From positions 129,265,544-129,329,543 of the forward strand of contig OW121852.1 of the NCBI GenBank assembly GCA_933228895.1: a DNA stretch of 64,000 nt. The letters are read 5' to 3'. How positions within the stretch are numbered: the first letter of the stretch is position 1; each line of letters opens with the position of its first letter. The notes below the pieces were generated by a model. That model was not told where the DNA came from. It was given only the letters and a program-made list of their open reading frames with translations, and did not search any database. The DNA comes from Platycnemis pennipes. Taxonomy: Eukaryota > Arthropoda > Insecta > Odonata > Platycnemididae. A program made the position numbers and the translations under genes. This document shows positions 22,761 to 34,074 of this stretch, in pieces.

Positions 22761-23405
22761 TTCTAAGCATATCTTTTTGTTGCCAAGAATGAAGTTTAAT
22801 CCACAGTCTAAACAATCTCTAGTAATCAACGTAAATGCTGTTGAGCTGCACATAAACTTGACAAAAGTACCACTTTCCATGAAAAGTAATACTAGGTGCT
22901 GATGTGCTGAGCCCCAACAGTGAGCCTTCCCCACTGCCCCAAGTAAATACGAAATTTTCCCATAATTTTGACAAGTCGCAGTCATGAGGAGTTCCACTAT
23001 CAAAGAATGACATGGAATCCATAGGAAGAGGTTTCAATATTAATCCAAATAAACACTGATATATATAAGCTAATGTAGATAGAAATCAGGAGCGTAAAGG
23101 AGAAGAATATAGTGAGAAAACTTGTTTCCACTACAGACCAAGGCTATGGGTCAAAATGGCCCATAACCATCCTTCTACGTTAAACTAAAATTTAAAAATT
23201 GCACTACAATAATTATGAAATTGTCTTTCTATCCAAGTTAAATATAGATGAAGTGCACCAAGTCACAACATTTCAAAATAATCAAATAATAAATCATTAA
23301 CTAAATTTTATTGAACTCAAAGAATGGGTGACAACCGACCCTCCCAACCGTCTCGTGATAGTATTTTACAAACTAGAATATAAACCACCTCAAATAAATA
23401 CTTAC
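22761..23405. other. No recognisable gene
   Basis: Intron sequence adjoining Rab exon 3. Overlapping 70-110 codon ORFs on the minus strand have no domain resemblance and are not supported. Confidence 0.4.
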
Positions 23406-23594
23406 TAGATCCAATTTATTTCCAACTATGATTACTTTGACAGTTTCCAAGGCATAACATCTTATACATTCCAACCAATATGGGAGTTTCTCAAATGAGC
23501 TCCTCTTCGTAATGTCATACACCAAAACAGCTCCTTCTGCATTACGGAAGTACTGAGGGGAAAGTGCATTGTATTTTTCTTGACCAGATGTGTC
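23406..23594 (-). CDS. Rab-family small GTPase, exon 3
   Basis: Sixty-three codons flanked by acceptor TTCCAG and donor GTAAG, phase 0 at both ends. It opens with DTSGQEKYNALSPQYFRNA, the G3/switch II motif (DTAGQE in most Rabs; Ser replaces Ala here). The conserved GAVLVYDIT strand and SFEKLPYWL follow, and it ends with VIIVGNKLDL, the G4 guanine-specificity motif NKxD. These elements are in the order and spacing expected for Rab/Ras proteins. Large introns full of transposons lie on both sides. Confidence 0.93.
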
Positions 23595-24102
23595 CTGGAA
23601 TTAAAATGAGAATATTTTTTCAGTTGAAATCTGACTTAAGCCAGATTTTAACTGAATTTTTCTAGCTTGAGCCATATTTGAACTGGAAAAAAAAATATTT
23701 CCACCTTCCACACCAAATGTCTTTTCATTGGAAAAAAAACTCCTGATTCCCATTTAGTTCTGTCATCTCAAAGTCCTTTATTTCCCAGGTTCTCTATGCA
23801 TGATATTTCCATATTTTCCACCAAAATTTTTTACCGATACTAGTTCATCATTCACAAAACATCGCAGTATTCTGTTCCTGAGTAAAGGTTCTTGACGAAT
23901 AACAATTTTAAATATCATTAACGTCTGCTGGTGAAAGATTGCATTTATATGATCTGTTTAGTTATAAAAATTTACACTCACTTACAAAGAAAACTTACAC
24001 AATAATACACTCCTCTTTTGACTTACACCACCTCTTTAGTGAAATGCCTTTAGCATATCATGCACGTGGACTATGACATTGAAAACCCATATGCGAGGTT
24101 AA
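23595..24102. other. Rab intron 2, no other feature seen
   Basis: AT-rich sequence between the exon 3 acceptor and the target duplication of the large LINE. Nothing recognisable. Confidence 0.4.
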
Positions 24103-24215
24103 CAGGTTCCACTTGATTGATTGATTGATTGTAATAGTGGTGGAGTTCCTCACAATGGAGGCCCTGAGGCACTTAGACCCATTGGTCCATTGTGCTAACC
24201 ACCCTTTTGAAGAAG

Positions 24216-24482
24216 TCACCCATAAAGGCCGATCGCCCTGCTAAAGGCCAACAAGTCCCAGATGGGGATTTCCCTTACCTCCCTGGGTTCCAAAAATGGG
24301 GAACCCAGGTACCTGTTTCGAGTCCTCATCACCGCAGGGCACTCGCATAACATGTGGGATGTGGTTTCATCCTCTTCTTCGCACCACCTACATCTGGGGA
24401 ATCTACGATTCCCAGGAGGTGCAGGTGCCTCATCACCTGGTAGTGCCCCGTGAGGAGTCCCACTACCGTTCGTAGTTGACAC
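24216..24482 (-). pseudogene. LINE ORF2 C-terminus, out of frame
   Basis: The frame gives RFPRCRWCEEEDETTSHMLC ending in a stop at 24216. The Cys-x2-Cys and His-x4-Cys arrangement is the zinc-knuckle-like end common in these LINEs. It overlaps the end of the RT/RNase H frame, which reads the same DNA as DVGGAKKRMK. A single indel near 24.44 kb therefore separates the two parts. Confidence 0.8.
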
Positions 24483-27070
24483 CTGTTTAGTGACAGGAGT
24501 CTTTTGGCAAGCCCAGGCCTAGGCCCTTCAATGTGTAGTTTGGCCTGTCTAAGGCCTGGTGCAGCTCGCCAGATCTCAGAATGTCGGGTTAGCCCCCACA
24601 TTCTAATTTCCGCCATCCCTACCGACGAGGCAATAGGTATAATTGGCTCTGGACCAATCGGATCTCGGCTGGAACCGGCCCTTGCCAGCTCATCAGCCAT
24701 CTCATTTCCAGATATGCCTGCATGACCAGGCACCCAGAAAAGTTCCACCTTGCCGCATCTGCCTATATCATTGAGTGCCTCACGACACTCCTGCAGCAGC
24801 TGTGATTTGCACCATGGTGATGTCAGCGCCTTTAAAGCTGCCTGACTATCCGTGCATATGTGTATCGGTCTGTTAAACATCCCGATTTCCTTAATAGCAT
24901 ACGCGCAGGTCAGAAGTGCAGATACCTCTGCCTGGAACACCGTAGCATATTTTCCCAAAGGGATTGAGAGCTTCCTTGGTGTGCTACAATTGTAGACCCC
25001 TGCTCCCGCTCTTCCTTCTTTCCTAGAGCCGTCCATATACCATACCTCGGCCCCAGAATGAAGTTCTTTCCCCTTTCCTCTAGCCCACTGTTCCCTATCC
25101 GGGAAGTGGGTTTTGAAGTAGGGGGGTGTTTGGTTGAACCTGGCTATCATTCCATCACTGCCCATCCCGAGGATGGGACTCGACTTCATGAGCTCTGTCC
25201 AAACTTGTCTGTGACCATAGGAACTTCCTTTGTCATACCACTGTCCCATACATTTGAGACGATAAGCCGCTGTCCTTGCCTGCACCTCAGCTTCCACATG
25301 GAGTGGAGCGAGGTTCAGCAGCGTTTCCAGCGCCAGAGTTGGGGTTGTTCTCATAGCCCCTGAAATGCCCATACAGGCCAATCTTTGAAGGTGGTTCAGT
25401 TTGTTCCCAGCAGTTTTGAGCCGGACTCTGTTCCACCAAACTATAGAGCAGTACAAGAAGCTAGGTTTAATGACTGCCGTATAAATCCATCTAATGGCTT
25501 TTGGCTGAAGTCCCCATGTTTTACCAAGGGTCCTCCTGCACATCCATAAGGAGGCACAAGCTTTCTTTGCCTTGGTCTCCAAATGCTCTCCCCAGTTAAG
25601 CTTGGAGTCCAGAATAACCCCAAGATACTTGACCGATGGTGAGGGATATAAAACCTTTCCCTGCAAAGAGGGAGGTCTAAAGCCCTCCATTTTCCTTCTA
25701 TTGGTAAACAATACAAGCTTAGTTTTCTCCGGATTTACAGTCAGCCCTGTTTCTGCACACCACCCCATTGCCTTATCCAGGGCTTTCTGCATGAGTCCAG
25801 AGACAGTATCAAGGTACTTTCCAGTAAAGATTATAGCCACATCGTCTGCGTACCCTTGAGTGTATGCGCCAGTCCTATTCAATTCTAAAATAAGACTGTC
25901 GACTACCATATTCCAGAGGAGTGGAGATAACACTCCTCCCTGAGGGCAGCCTCGAGTCACAGCTACCTTCATTGAACTGTCTCTCAAGACTACTTTTACA
26001 GTTCTTTGTTCCAACATGTATCTAATCCAGCTCACAATGTGAGCATGGATACCATGTCTTCCTGCAGCAATGCATATTTGATCGAAGGACGTGTTATTAA
26101 ATGCTCCCTCGACATCAAGAAATGCCCCCAGTCCGTACATTCCGTGATCCAGCACTCCCTCAATCCTGCTAACAAGATTGTGGAGCGCTGTCTCCACGGA
26201 TTTTCCCTTCTGGTAGGCATGTTGATACAGGTGCAGGGGGTGATCCCTTAATGGCCCATCCCTTATGTACCTGTCAACTATCTTTTCTAGTGTCTTCAGT
26301 AGAAAAGACATCAGACTGATTCCTCGAAAGGAGTCTGCTCTTGTGTAGTCAGTCTTACCTGGTTTAGGTATGAAAACCACCTTGGTGACCCTCCAGGCTT
26401 TTGGAACATATCCATAAGCCAGGCAGGAGCGAAATATTCTTACCATTGGAAGGAGGAGCAGATCCTGCCCTTCCTGAAGGAGTGCAGGAAATACCCCATC
26501 CTCCCCAGCAGCCTTAAAGGGGCTAAAACTCATGATTGCCCATTTTGTAACTGTGTACGTCACGATGCTGGAGGAAAGTCTCCATTCTGTCCGAGCCGGA
26601 CGGATGGGATTCCTCCCATGATGCATCTCCCTCAACTCCCTGGAGCCTGGAAAGTGGGTCTCCAGCATTAGCTTTAGTGCTTCCTTGTCGGAAGACGTGA
26701 AGTCTCCCGAGGGAAGCAGCAGAGAACCCACCCCTGCTTCTGAGTCTTTCGATAGGATCTTATGAAGTCTTGCCATCTGTGGAACAGTCTCTACGCTCTC
26801 ACAGAAGCTCCTCCATGAGTCCCTTTTACAGCGCTTGATTGCTGCTTTGTACCTCCATTGGGAAACCTTAAAGTTTTCCCAATCCCGAGGCATTCTTGTC
26901 CTCTTTGCTTTATTAAAGAGTTTCCTAGTCTCTCTACGGAGACCGTCTAATTCTGCTCCCCACCAGGGTAATTTACACCCTTCCTCCCTGGTCCTTAGGG
27001 GGCAGCTGTCTTCGTAGGATGTGATGATGCTTCTCTGTAGATAATCAACAGCAGCATCTACCTCATCCAC
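24329..27070 (-). CDS. LINE ORF2: reverse transcriptase and RNase H
   Basis: 913 residues. RT: WRVTKVVFIPKPGKTDY (about residue 230), AFLDVEGAFNNTSFDQI (first catalytic Asp region), RGCPQGGVLSPLLWNMVVD, and the catalytic box GYADDVAIIFTG. RNase H: VWYMDGSRKEGRAGAGV (first Asp), ICTDSQAALKAL and FWVPGHAGISGNEMADELA. All main catalytic residues appear intact. The upstream endonuclease frame (27075-28271) is one frame off, and the C-terminus is shifted near 24.44 kb. Given the preserved residues this insertion is relatively young. Confidence 0.92.
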   Translation of the reverse strand: MDEVDAAVDYLQRSIITSYEDSCPLRTREEGCKLPWWGAELDGLRRETRKLFNKAKRTRMPRDWENFKVSQWRYKAAIKRCKRDSWRSFCESVETVPQMARLHKILSKDSEAGVGSLLLPSGDFTSSDKEALKLMLETHFPGSRELREMHHGRNPIRPARTEWRLSSSIVTYTVTKWAIMSFSPFKAAGEDGVFPALLQEGQDLLLLPMVRIFRSCLAYGYVPKAWRVTKVVFIPKPGKTDYTRADSFRGISLMSFLLKTLEKIVDRYIRDGPLRDHPLHLYQHAYQKGKSVETALHNLVSRIEGVLDHGMYGLGAFLDVEGAFNNTSFDQICIAAGRHGIHAHIVSWIRYMLEQRTVKVVLRDSSMKVAVTRGCPQGGVLSPLLWNMVVDSLILELNRTGAYTQGYADDVAIIFTGKYLDTVSGLMQKALDKAMGWCAETGLTVNPEKTKLVLFTNRRKMEGFRPPSLQGKVLYPSPSVKYLGVILDSKLNWGEHLETKAKKACASLWMCRRTLGKTWGLQPKAIRWIYTAVIKPSFLYCSIVWWNRVRLKTAGNKLNHLQRLACMGISGAMRTTPTLALETLLNLAPLHVEAEVQARTAAYRLKCMGQWYDKGSSYGHRQVWTELMKSSPILGMGSDGMIARFNQTPPYFKTHFPDREQWARGKGKELHSGAEVWYMDGSRKEGRAGAGVYNCSTPRKLSIPLGKYATVFQAEVSALLTCAYAIKEIGMFNRPIHICTDSQAALKALTSPWCKSQLLQECREALNDIGRCGKVELFWVPGHAGISGNEMADELARAGSSRDPIGPEPIIPIASSVGMAEIRMWGLTRHSEIWRAAPGLRQAKLHIEGPRPGLAKRLLSLNRCQLRTVVGLLTGHYQVMRHLHLLGIVDSPDVGGAKKRMKPHPTCYASALR

Positions 27071-27074
27071 ATTT

Positions 27075-28271
27075 CTAAACTTCTACTGAGGTGCCCCCCT
27101 CTAGGGCAGCTCCCAGCCTTTCTCGATATAGTCCCCAATTGGTAGTTCTGGGGTTTCTATATGTTATTTCCCTGTAATTGGATTCTAAAAGAGTGAAGAG
27201 TATGTGTCTGTGGTCGGACAAAGTTATCTCCCCTGACACTCTCCACCCATCAATCCTGTGCAGCAGAGAACTGGTGCACAGTGTAATATCTATCACCTCC
27301 TGCCTAATGCTGTTTGCAAAGGTAGGTTGTGATCCTTTATTGAGTATTTGTAACTCCGTAGACATAAGATACTCCAACAGTGCCTCTCCCCTTCCGTTGG
27401 TGCTTCCACTCCCCCACACAATGTGGTGCGAGTTAGCATCACAACCGATCAGAAGATCCCACTTGTTGGTCTTACAGTGACTCACCAGCCTCTCCATCTC
27501 ATTTGATGGTGGAGGAGCCGGTGCATCGTATGGCAGGTAGGAGGAGCAGATGACCACCCTCTTCCTGTTCTCACCTTCCCCCAGGGTCAGCAGAACTGCT
27601 GTCTGATCCCTAGTGGTAAATTCCGATAGATGCAAAGCACTTATCCCATTCACATAGATACAAGATCTAGGCCTATCAACAGTGGTACAGTAATATATTT
27701 TTCCGCCTGTCATGCTCAGGCCCCTGACTCTTCCCTGGAAAGCCCAGGGTTCCTGAATCAGAGCTATTTTGACCATACCTTCAGAGAGTATCCTTTGCAG
27801 AACCCCTGAGGCAGCCTTACTGTGTTGTAGGTTGGCCTGAAGCACGGCTATGCCAGCCATGGTTCGGCCCCGCCCACATCTTCTTCCTCCCTTGTCTCCT
27901 TCTCTTCGAGGGGGTATGGAGCCTTCCCTTAGGCCACTACCCACAGGGGCTCCCGAGTCAGACTCTACCCCCATGGGGGAGACCAGGCTTGGTGCCTCCT
28001 TGAAGGTGGGCCCAGAGAGGTTGAAAAGGATGTCGTCCTCCTCTCCCCACGAAGGGTATGAGGGGCAACTGAGATGTGTGGGTCTCCCAGAAGGAACCCC
28101 CACAGGCAAGGTTAAGGTAGTAGAGGGTGCGTCCCGACTGGGATCCCCATCGGGGCTCTCCACCGGTATCGCATCCCCCAAGGAAGAAGACAGACTACAA
28201 GAGTCCATGTGAAGAGTGCGCCTCTCAGCGCCCTCCATAGTTTTGTTTGAGGGTTCCATGTTTGGTCCCAC
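27075..28271 (-). CDS. LINE ORF2: APE-type endonuclease domain
   Basis: 398 codons. The first ~135 residues are low-complexity Pro/Ser/Gly. The endonuclease begins near MAGIAVLQANLQHSKAAS and has the APE-like blocks ALIQEPW (catalytic Glu), CSSYLPYD, DLLIGCDANSHHIVWGS, EVIDITLC and LSDHRHILF (catalytic Ser-Asp-His). It stops five bases before the RT frame's first Met, in a different phase. In intact relatives endonuclease and RT are one protein, so this is a frameshift. Confidence 0.9.
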   Translation of the reverse strand: MGPNMEPSNKTMEGAERRTLHMDSCSLSSSLGDAIPVESPDGDPSRDAPSTTLTLPVGVPSGRPTHLSCPSYPSWGEEDDILFNLSGPTFKEAPSLVSPMGVESDSGAPVGSGLREGSIPPRREGDKGGRRCGRGRTMAGIAVLQANLQHSKAASGVLQRILSEGMVKIALIQEPWAFQGRVRGLSMTGGKIYYCTTVDRPRSCIYVNGISALHLSEFTTRDQTAVLLTLGEGENRKRVVICSSYLPYDAPAPPPSNEMERLVSHCKTNKWDLLIGCDANSHHIVWGSGSTNGRGEALLEYLMSTELQILNKGSQPTFANSIRQEVIDITLCTSSLLHRIDGWRVSGEITLSDHRHILFTLLESNYREITYRNPRTTNWGLYRERLGAALEGGTSVEV

Positions 28272-28596
28272 GAGTAGCTAGGGAAATATGGTGTCCGCCC
28301 ATACAGAGCCCCGCATGCATGGGTAAGGCTAAATGAAACCGGAGGTCGCCCTGTATCCGGAGTCTCTCTGTTAGTGACTTCTTACCCTCCGCCCCGCAGA
28401 TGCGGTCACCCTTAGCACAGAGAAGCACCGTGGTGATGGGAGCTGTTTATTGACCGCCAGGTCTAGATCCGTCATGTTCAGCGATACCAGGGGCACCTCG
28501 AGGAGGATGTGGCTCTTCACCACGCATGACGGTCTTGGTGGTCCATAGGCATGTTCTGCCCTTGTCCCTCCCTGGAGTCACTGACCCCTTACCCCC
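28272..28596 (-). pseudogene. LINE ORF1 remnant / 5' truncation
   Basis: The minus strand shows short open stretches (LLEVPLVSLNMTDLDLAV, then KGDRICGAEGKK) that fit the C-terminal gag-like ORF1 of this LINE type but change frame. The 5' boundary at the target duplication (28596) shows that the rest of ORF1 is missing. Confidence 0.5.
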
Positions 28597-28609
28597 CAGG
28601 TTCCACTTA

Positions 28610-29550
28610 CTTCAATAAATTTAAAATGCGGTAATCTAACAATAAGTGAGGAGTTATATCGTACAATTCATCTTCAATAATTTCGATGCAAAGTGTAAGA
28701 AAGAAATGAAAGATCACGTTAGGAACTTGAAATGTCAGGCCATTTTAGTCCATCGCATGAAATCAGTCATCATTTTGCATCACGAAAAAAATGGGGGCAA
28801 GGATAAGGGCACACGCTCTCACTGATTCCAAGCGATTATAATATTTAACTAAAATTGTTCAAGGTCCTTAAATCTAAACACGATATTGCCGGCAATTACA
28901 GAGGGGGAAGAGAGAATGCTCTCTAGAGCAGGGCTGCCCAGCGTTCATGCGCTGCGCAGTGAACCCGTGCAAGGTGCAAACAATGACAGAGTTTCGTGCA
29001 CGCAAAGGGAGGGCTAACTCTACGACTGGGCGGTTTTCGGTGCACCGGTTCAGATGTTTTTGAAGACGACAATGGCAAAGGCCTTAGCAACGCTCGGAAA
29101 AGAACCGAATGAAACAGTATTTTTCAACGTAAATGACACATTTCTTAGAAACATCGACGACAAAGTGTAAATCGGTTACAAGAATAACAAAGTTTAAACA
29201 TTTTCTCATAAAATACAGAAAGAACGAAAGAAATCGATTAATATTTAGTAATTTTACTGGGCGAAAGAAAAAACTCTTGTGCTACCATAAATTGAAAAAG
29301 TCCATTTAAACCAATGCAAATACATAATTTGCACCAGAAATCGAACCTGGGCCCTCGCCTTTTTTAAAATAGCCTATAGCACCTAATATATACACTCGAC
29401 TCCTACAAAATTTCAGCTCAATCAGTGCAGTAGTTTTTGAGAAGATGCGTAACATAGAACTGCATATCAGGGCTACCTAGCGTGCATGCACCAAGCAGTG
29501 CACCTGTGCAAGCAGTAATTAGCACATGTGCATTTTCCAGCGTCTGGGCA
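28610..29550. repeat. Two diverged hAT-like ends, otherwise empty
   Basis: CAGGGCTGCCCAGCGTTCAT at 28929 and CAGGGCTACCTAGCGTGCAT at 29468 are related 20-bp starts followed by further shared words (GTGAACCCGTGCAAG / GTGCACCTGTGCAAG). CAGGG tips are typical of hAT superfamily termini. Two ends in the same orientation 540 bp apart suggest neighbouring copies of one MITE family. No coding sequence. Confidence 0.4.
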
Positions 29551-30084
29551 CAGGGTTTATAGGGGTTTTCATTTTCATTTTCCCTGACTTTTCCTGGATT
29601 TCCAGACCATTATTAGTGATTTTCCCTGACTTTTGAGCTCCTGAAAACTCCAAGATTTCGGTCATATAGAGATAAAAGTGGTAGCGAGGAAGCAAAAAAG
29701 TCTTAACTTATGAAAAATTGTAGGTTTCTTTTCATATGAATCATATGAACTTCCAGTAATAAGAGATCAACAACTTTAAGTCCACAAAATAGAAATTATG
29801 ATCACTTACATTGATATGCCTTCAGAAAGGGTTTTAATTGCAGAAAAATATATGCAAAGAGGGCTAACCTGGCTTTCCCTTCAAACCTGATGTCATGTTA
29901 AAGTAGCTCTTTGAATCAATCTTGATTTTTTCTTCCTCACATCCTTCTAAAAATTTGGCTAAATGAAATCAAATTTGACTGAGAATAACTTTTTTGTCAT
30001 CAGAGGGACAAAGTGAAGCATTCCTGGCAAAATCGCTAGCAAATTAAAATCAGATGCGCACACCTTTCGCCAATACCCTGATAA

Positions 30085-30790
30085 AAATAAACTCCTCCGT
30101 GGTGGGTAGACGGAGGGTAAAGGAAGGGTAGTACCCTCCATTGTGGGTAGTAACCCTCCGTCAACCCACGCTCTACCCACCATGGAGGGTAAGGGAAGGG
30201 TAGCACTACCCTTCCACTACCCTCGCTTCGAACTCCTTCACTTACCATCCATCTACCCACCATGGAGGGTAAGGGAAGGGTAGCACTACCCTTCCACTAC
30301 CCACCATGGAGGGTAAGGGAAGGGTAGCGCTACCCTTCCACTACCCTCGCTTTGAACTCCTTCGCTTACAATCCATTTACCCACCATGGAGGGTAAGGGA
30401 AGGGTAGCACTATCCTTCCACTACCCACCATGGAGGGTAAGGGAAGGGTAGCGCTACCCTTCCACTACCCTCGCTTTGAACTCCTTCGCTTACCATCCAT
30501 CTACCCACCATGGAGGGTAAGGGAAGGGAAGCGCTACCCTTCCACTACCCACCATGGAGGGTAAGGGAAGGGTAGCACTACCCTTCCACTACCCTCGCTT
30601 TGAACTCCTTCGCTTACCATCCATCTACCCACCATGGAGGGTAAGGGAAGGGTAGCGCTACCCTTCCACTACCCACCATGGAGGGTAAGGGAAGGGTAGC
30701 ACTACCCACCATGGAGGGTAAGGGAAGGGTAGCACTACCCTTCCACTACCATCGCTTCGAACTCCTTCGCTTACCATCCATCTAATCTCC
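30085..30790. repeat. Subterminal minisatellite, GGAGGGTAAGGGAAGGGTAG units
   Basis: Repeated ACCATGGAGGGTAAGGGAAG and GGGTAGCACTACCCTTCCAC, each palindromic around AGCRCT. They are combined into a longer 130-150 bp unit that also includes CGCTTTGAACTCCTTCGCTT and is repeated about five times. The ORFs across it are artefacts. It follows the left TIR of the 6.3-kb element and shares motifs with the array at its right end. Confidence 0.9.
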
Positions 30791-31918
30791 AGGTATAGGC
30801 TTTACATTATGCAAGTATTTGCACAGATATCTGTGGTATGTTTACAATATGGTGGCGAAATAATTTTTCCCAATAACCTTCTCAAAAAGTACACAAGCAC
30901 GTGATTCTTGTTGTATTAATAATAATAATCACACCAATAAACTACTTCAAATGACTATGTATCTATATAATATGATTCACTTAAATGTAATTCATTCCCT
31001 GCCAAGTTGAAAATAAAGTGTGAAACAAGTGTGCTTACACTTATTTGCACACTTTCTGCACACTTCCCTGGTCAAAACGTTCACACCTGAAGTCTAAATG
31101 GCAATATGGACGATGTGGACAATGATCTGGGCAATATGGAATAGTGTGTAGCGGGGTACATCACCACCGTCAAAAACATATGGATTGTACTTTGACCCGG
31201 GCTTCGGCATTTCCGCAGATCTGAAAATCTAAAGTTATGTTTCCAATATTTCTACCTCGTTAATCCACCCTTGAACGCTGAAGTGCAAATTGGAGCAAAT
31301 GTTTCCAGCAAATTTATTATACCCGCGGATGCTTGGACAAAAAGCCATATAAAGTAAGAGAAAGTGGACTGATTTTGCTTAAACGGCGCGCAATCATCGT
31401 AATACTTTCCGCAATTAATGGCATGCGTAAGACAGATACATGTATTTTGAGTTCATTTCAACGCTGGCGCAATCGAAATTACTAGTAAGGCGATAGCTTT
31501 CTTCCGAACTAAGCTACTTAAAATTTCATTTTTGTCGAATTAAAGTGTAATTGCCAAATTGAAATCCGTCCAAAGTGCAAATAAACCGATTTACTGCATG
31601 AAGAGTTCTCCGACGAGATTTAAAATAGCGCCGGGGAAACTTTCTTTCTTGGCCCATAGGTGGCCGAGCAATAGCGAAAAACAAATTAGCGAAACTTACA
31701 ATTAGCTGTTGTGTTCACTACGGATCCAACGATTCTATATTCATGGATCCAACTTTATTTACTCACAGTTATCTCTTTAATCTCTTTCCTTTCCTTTTAA
31801 ATACTCATTGATCCATATCGTCTTCATTTTTTTATCTTCATCTACCATTTTATGGTTCATTACCTTCACGACTTGTGATTTTGTTCAACGGTACGGCGGT
31901 TTTTGGTCACTCTTTGGA

Positions 31919-34074
31919 ATGGATTCTCTTGGGACGTTACAAACCCGTCCTCGTGGAGAAATAAGAGGAGCAGTTTCTACAACAGCAGCCTTGTTCAGAA
32001 GAATATCTTGTAAGTACTTCTTGCCTATTAAAAACTAGCACAGGTTATGTGAGTGGTAGCACGGAAAATTGCGTCAACAAATCTTCCCGAAACTGTAACT
32101 CTTAATAATAGTCGAGCATATTAAGAAAAAATGATGGATACCTTGACAATGACGCGAAGACGTTGAAATCGATTGGTAGAATAAACTTAAAATTGTGGAA
32201 TTGTACAAGGTATTTTTCTTAACGTGTTCAACGTATCAAAGTTCCATCAACTATCTCCTGCCTCCATCCGTCTAATCCATAATAATAGTATTTATTTTAT
32301 GATTATCATTCAATTTTGAAAATGGAAATTAATTTATTTGTTATTTTGACATGAAATCATTGGGGTTGATGTCTTTTTTTTTCATTTATCTTTCAAGTGC
32401 CTAAAGAGTAGCTTCTTAAGGGGCATGCTCTTCATGAAAAGGATGATGCGAGGTTTAAGGCAAAGAGGAAGTGGTGAATGACTTGAAGAGTAACAAGCAT
32501 GAGTCGCTCTCAACCTTGCCATCCACCAGCTTCAATGACAAGATGCCTTCATAGTCTGTGAAGGAAACGGAAGAAATGGAGGCTGAATTAAGAATTCACG
32601 TGCTAATAAAACTGGTAAGCTTGAATACAAGTGTATTACTGCTATTTTCTCATCATTATTTGCAATAGTAAATTCGTTAATTCATTCTCGAATTGACTCA
32701 TAACTTAGGAATAATCTTAGCCTGTCATTGGATAACTTGGGCCTTTCTAAGATGGCTGTCATCTGTTTCCATTATGTGATTTATTTTGTGTGTTATACTT
32801 ACATTCAAATTTTTATCCAACAGTCAATTAAGAATAGTGATGGATTTCTATTTTATATAGGTTACAGAGTTATCCCTCATTGAAGGGAGCTTCACAAATA
32901 ATTGTGTTGTTGGAATCGCAGTGGGCACCATGATGGACTCTTCAGCAAGTTACTTTACCTTGCTTGGCTTAAAAAAGAAGAGAGCTTTCTCACCACTTTG
33001 GATGAAAGAAGTTATCTTGTGTATGTATTTACTTTGGTTTCATATGTAAAGGCTGTAATTAATGTGCAGCACAATGCCAATACTTGTGTGTTGAAATTGT
33101 AATTTTTTACTTTGCACGGTAGTGTGCAGTCATTTTGTATATTATCCCTTAAAATGGTAGAATAGATGAGTGGTTAGGTATTTGCATAAGAGTGGAAAGT
33201 AAGAAGAGGGTTAGGACCTTAGATTTGGCATACAGGCATTTTGAATAAGAAATAATGCATGCTGATTAAGGTATTGTGGTACCTGTTGTGCCTAAAGGTT
33301 ATTAACATGTTTATAAGATCATTTCTTTTGAGTATCCTTTTTTTCATTATTTGAGAGGGAGAAATGCAATTTTTCATATGGGCATTCAGGAGTATTAAGT
33401 AAAAGACCATTTGGAGGCTGTGTATCTTACATCTAGGTCAAAGTAGACTCTTAGTAGTAGAGATGGGCAACTCGGTAAATTACCGTGGTATTTTTCATAA
33501 AAAACAACCCTGAAAATTACCATAATAAACTGTGATTTAAAGAAAAAGTTCATGTATGTTTTCTCAAATTTGTTACATTGTGGAATAATATGAGAAACTT
33601 CTTGGTTCAACTGTCTCCAGACAAAAAAGAACAGTTGACACACGTGAAATGCCTAGATTTGGGGGACTAAACTGATCAAACACATCCAATTTATAGGCTA
33701 TATTTTATTTTCAAAATAAACAGTAGAAATGTCAGTTTATCCTAAATGGAATTGATACAATAACTAGTACGTGAAATGCTTTGATTAATTTTGTCTCAAT
33801 TTAACTTTGTGGTAATGATCTTAACATGCATTTCTTTGGTAACACTTTAATTCACCTGGGGTGAAACTGGGGGCCATTGGCTGATTGACAAGTTGCCAAT
33901 TATCTGTGATAGGAAGAATGTTAATGGATTCTGCTCTTTCTGACAGGCAAACAATGGCAGGGAGCAAAAGAGAAATTATACCCATCTTCACCATAATGAG
34001 TGGAAAGACAAGGAAGACCCTGTGGAAGAGTAAATATAGAGGCCTGATATCCAAAATGTGGAAGTGCAGGAGAG
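31919..34074 (+). pseudogene. Exon-like segments inside the 6.3-kb element
   Basis: 31919-32009 opens with an ATG and MDSLGTLQTRPRGEIRG and ends at GTAAGT. 32398-32614 follows a good pyrimidine tract and ends at GTAAGC, but needs frame shifts (blocks HEKDDARFKAKRK, VVNDLKSNKHESLS, ETEEMEAELRIHV). About 32862-33017 starts after TTTATATAG with VTELSLIEGSFTNN and ends at GTATGT. 33948-34074 follows TTTCTGACAG and ends at GTGAG. Splice signals are good, but the frames do not join cleanly. Either a decayed transposase or captured host-gene exons. Family not recognised. Confidence 0.3.
33455..33660 (+). repeat. hAT-like MITE end (AGAGATGGGCAA family)
   Basis: TAGAGATGGGCAACTCGG then AAATTACCGTGGTATTTTTC. 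The same family, inverted, ends at 61886 (GTTGCCCATCTCTAG). The AGAGATGGGC tip is common in insect hAT MITEs. The right border is not clear. Confidence 0.5.

Larger units (their letters stand above)
24115..28596 (-). mobile_element. LOA/I-type non-LTR retrotransposon, nearly full ORF2
   Basis: A 4.48-kb insertion flanked by the 12-bp direct repeat CAGGTTCCACTT at 24103-24114 and 28597-28608. The minus-strand 3' end carries a tetranucleotide tail (AATC repeats, seen on the plus strand as GATTGATTGATTGATT). Order from the 5' end: ORF1 remnant, APE-type endonuclease, reverse transcriptase, RNase H, C-terminal CCHC-like region, short 3' UTR. RNase H plus APE endonuclease in one ORF points to the I/LOA group; RT blocks such as HAYQKGKSVETALH resemble LOA. 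5'-truncated and frameshifted, so not autonomous. It lies in Rab intron 2 in sense orientation. Confidence 0.92.

Noticed and set aside
25058..28212. Plus-strand ORFs of 80-120 codons opposite the LOA LINE
   Set aside because: They are antisense shadows of the endonuclease and RT frames, which carry clear catalytic motifs.
30085..30263. ORFs of 74-75 codons in the GGAGGGTAG array
   Set aside because: Repeat-derived frames with no composition or domain support.
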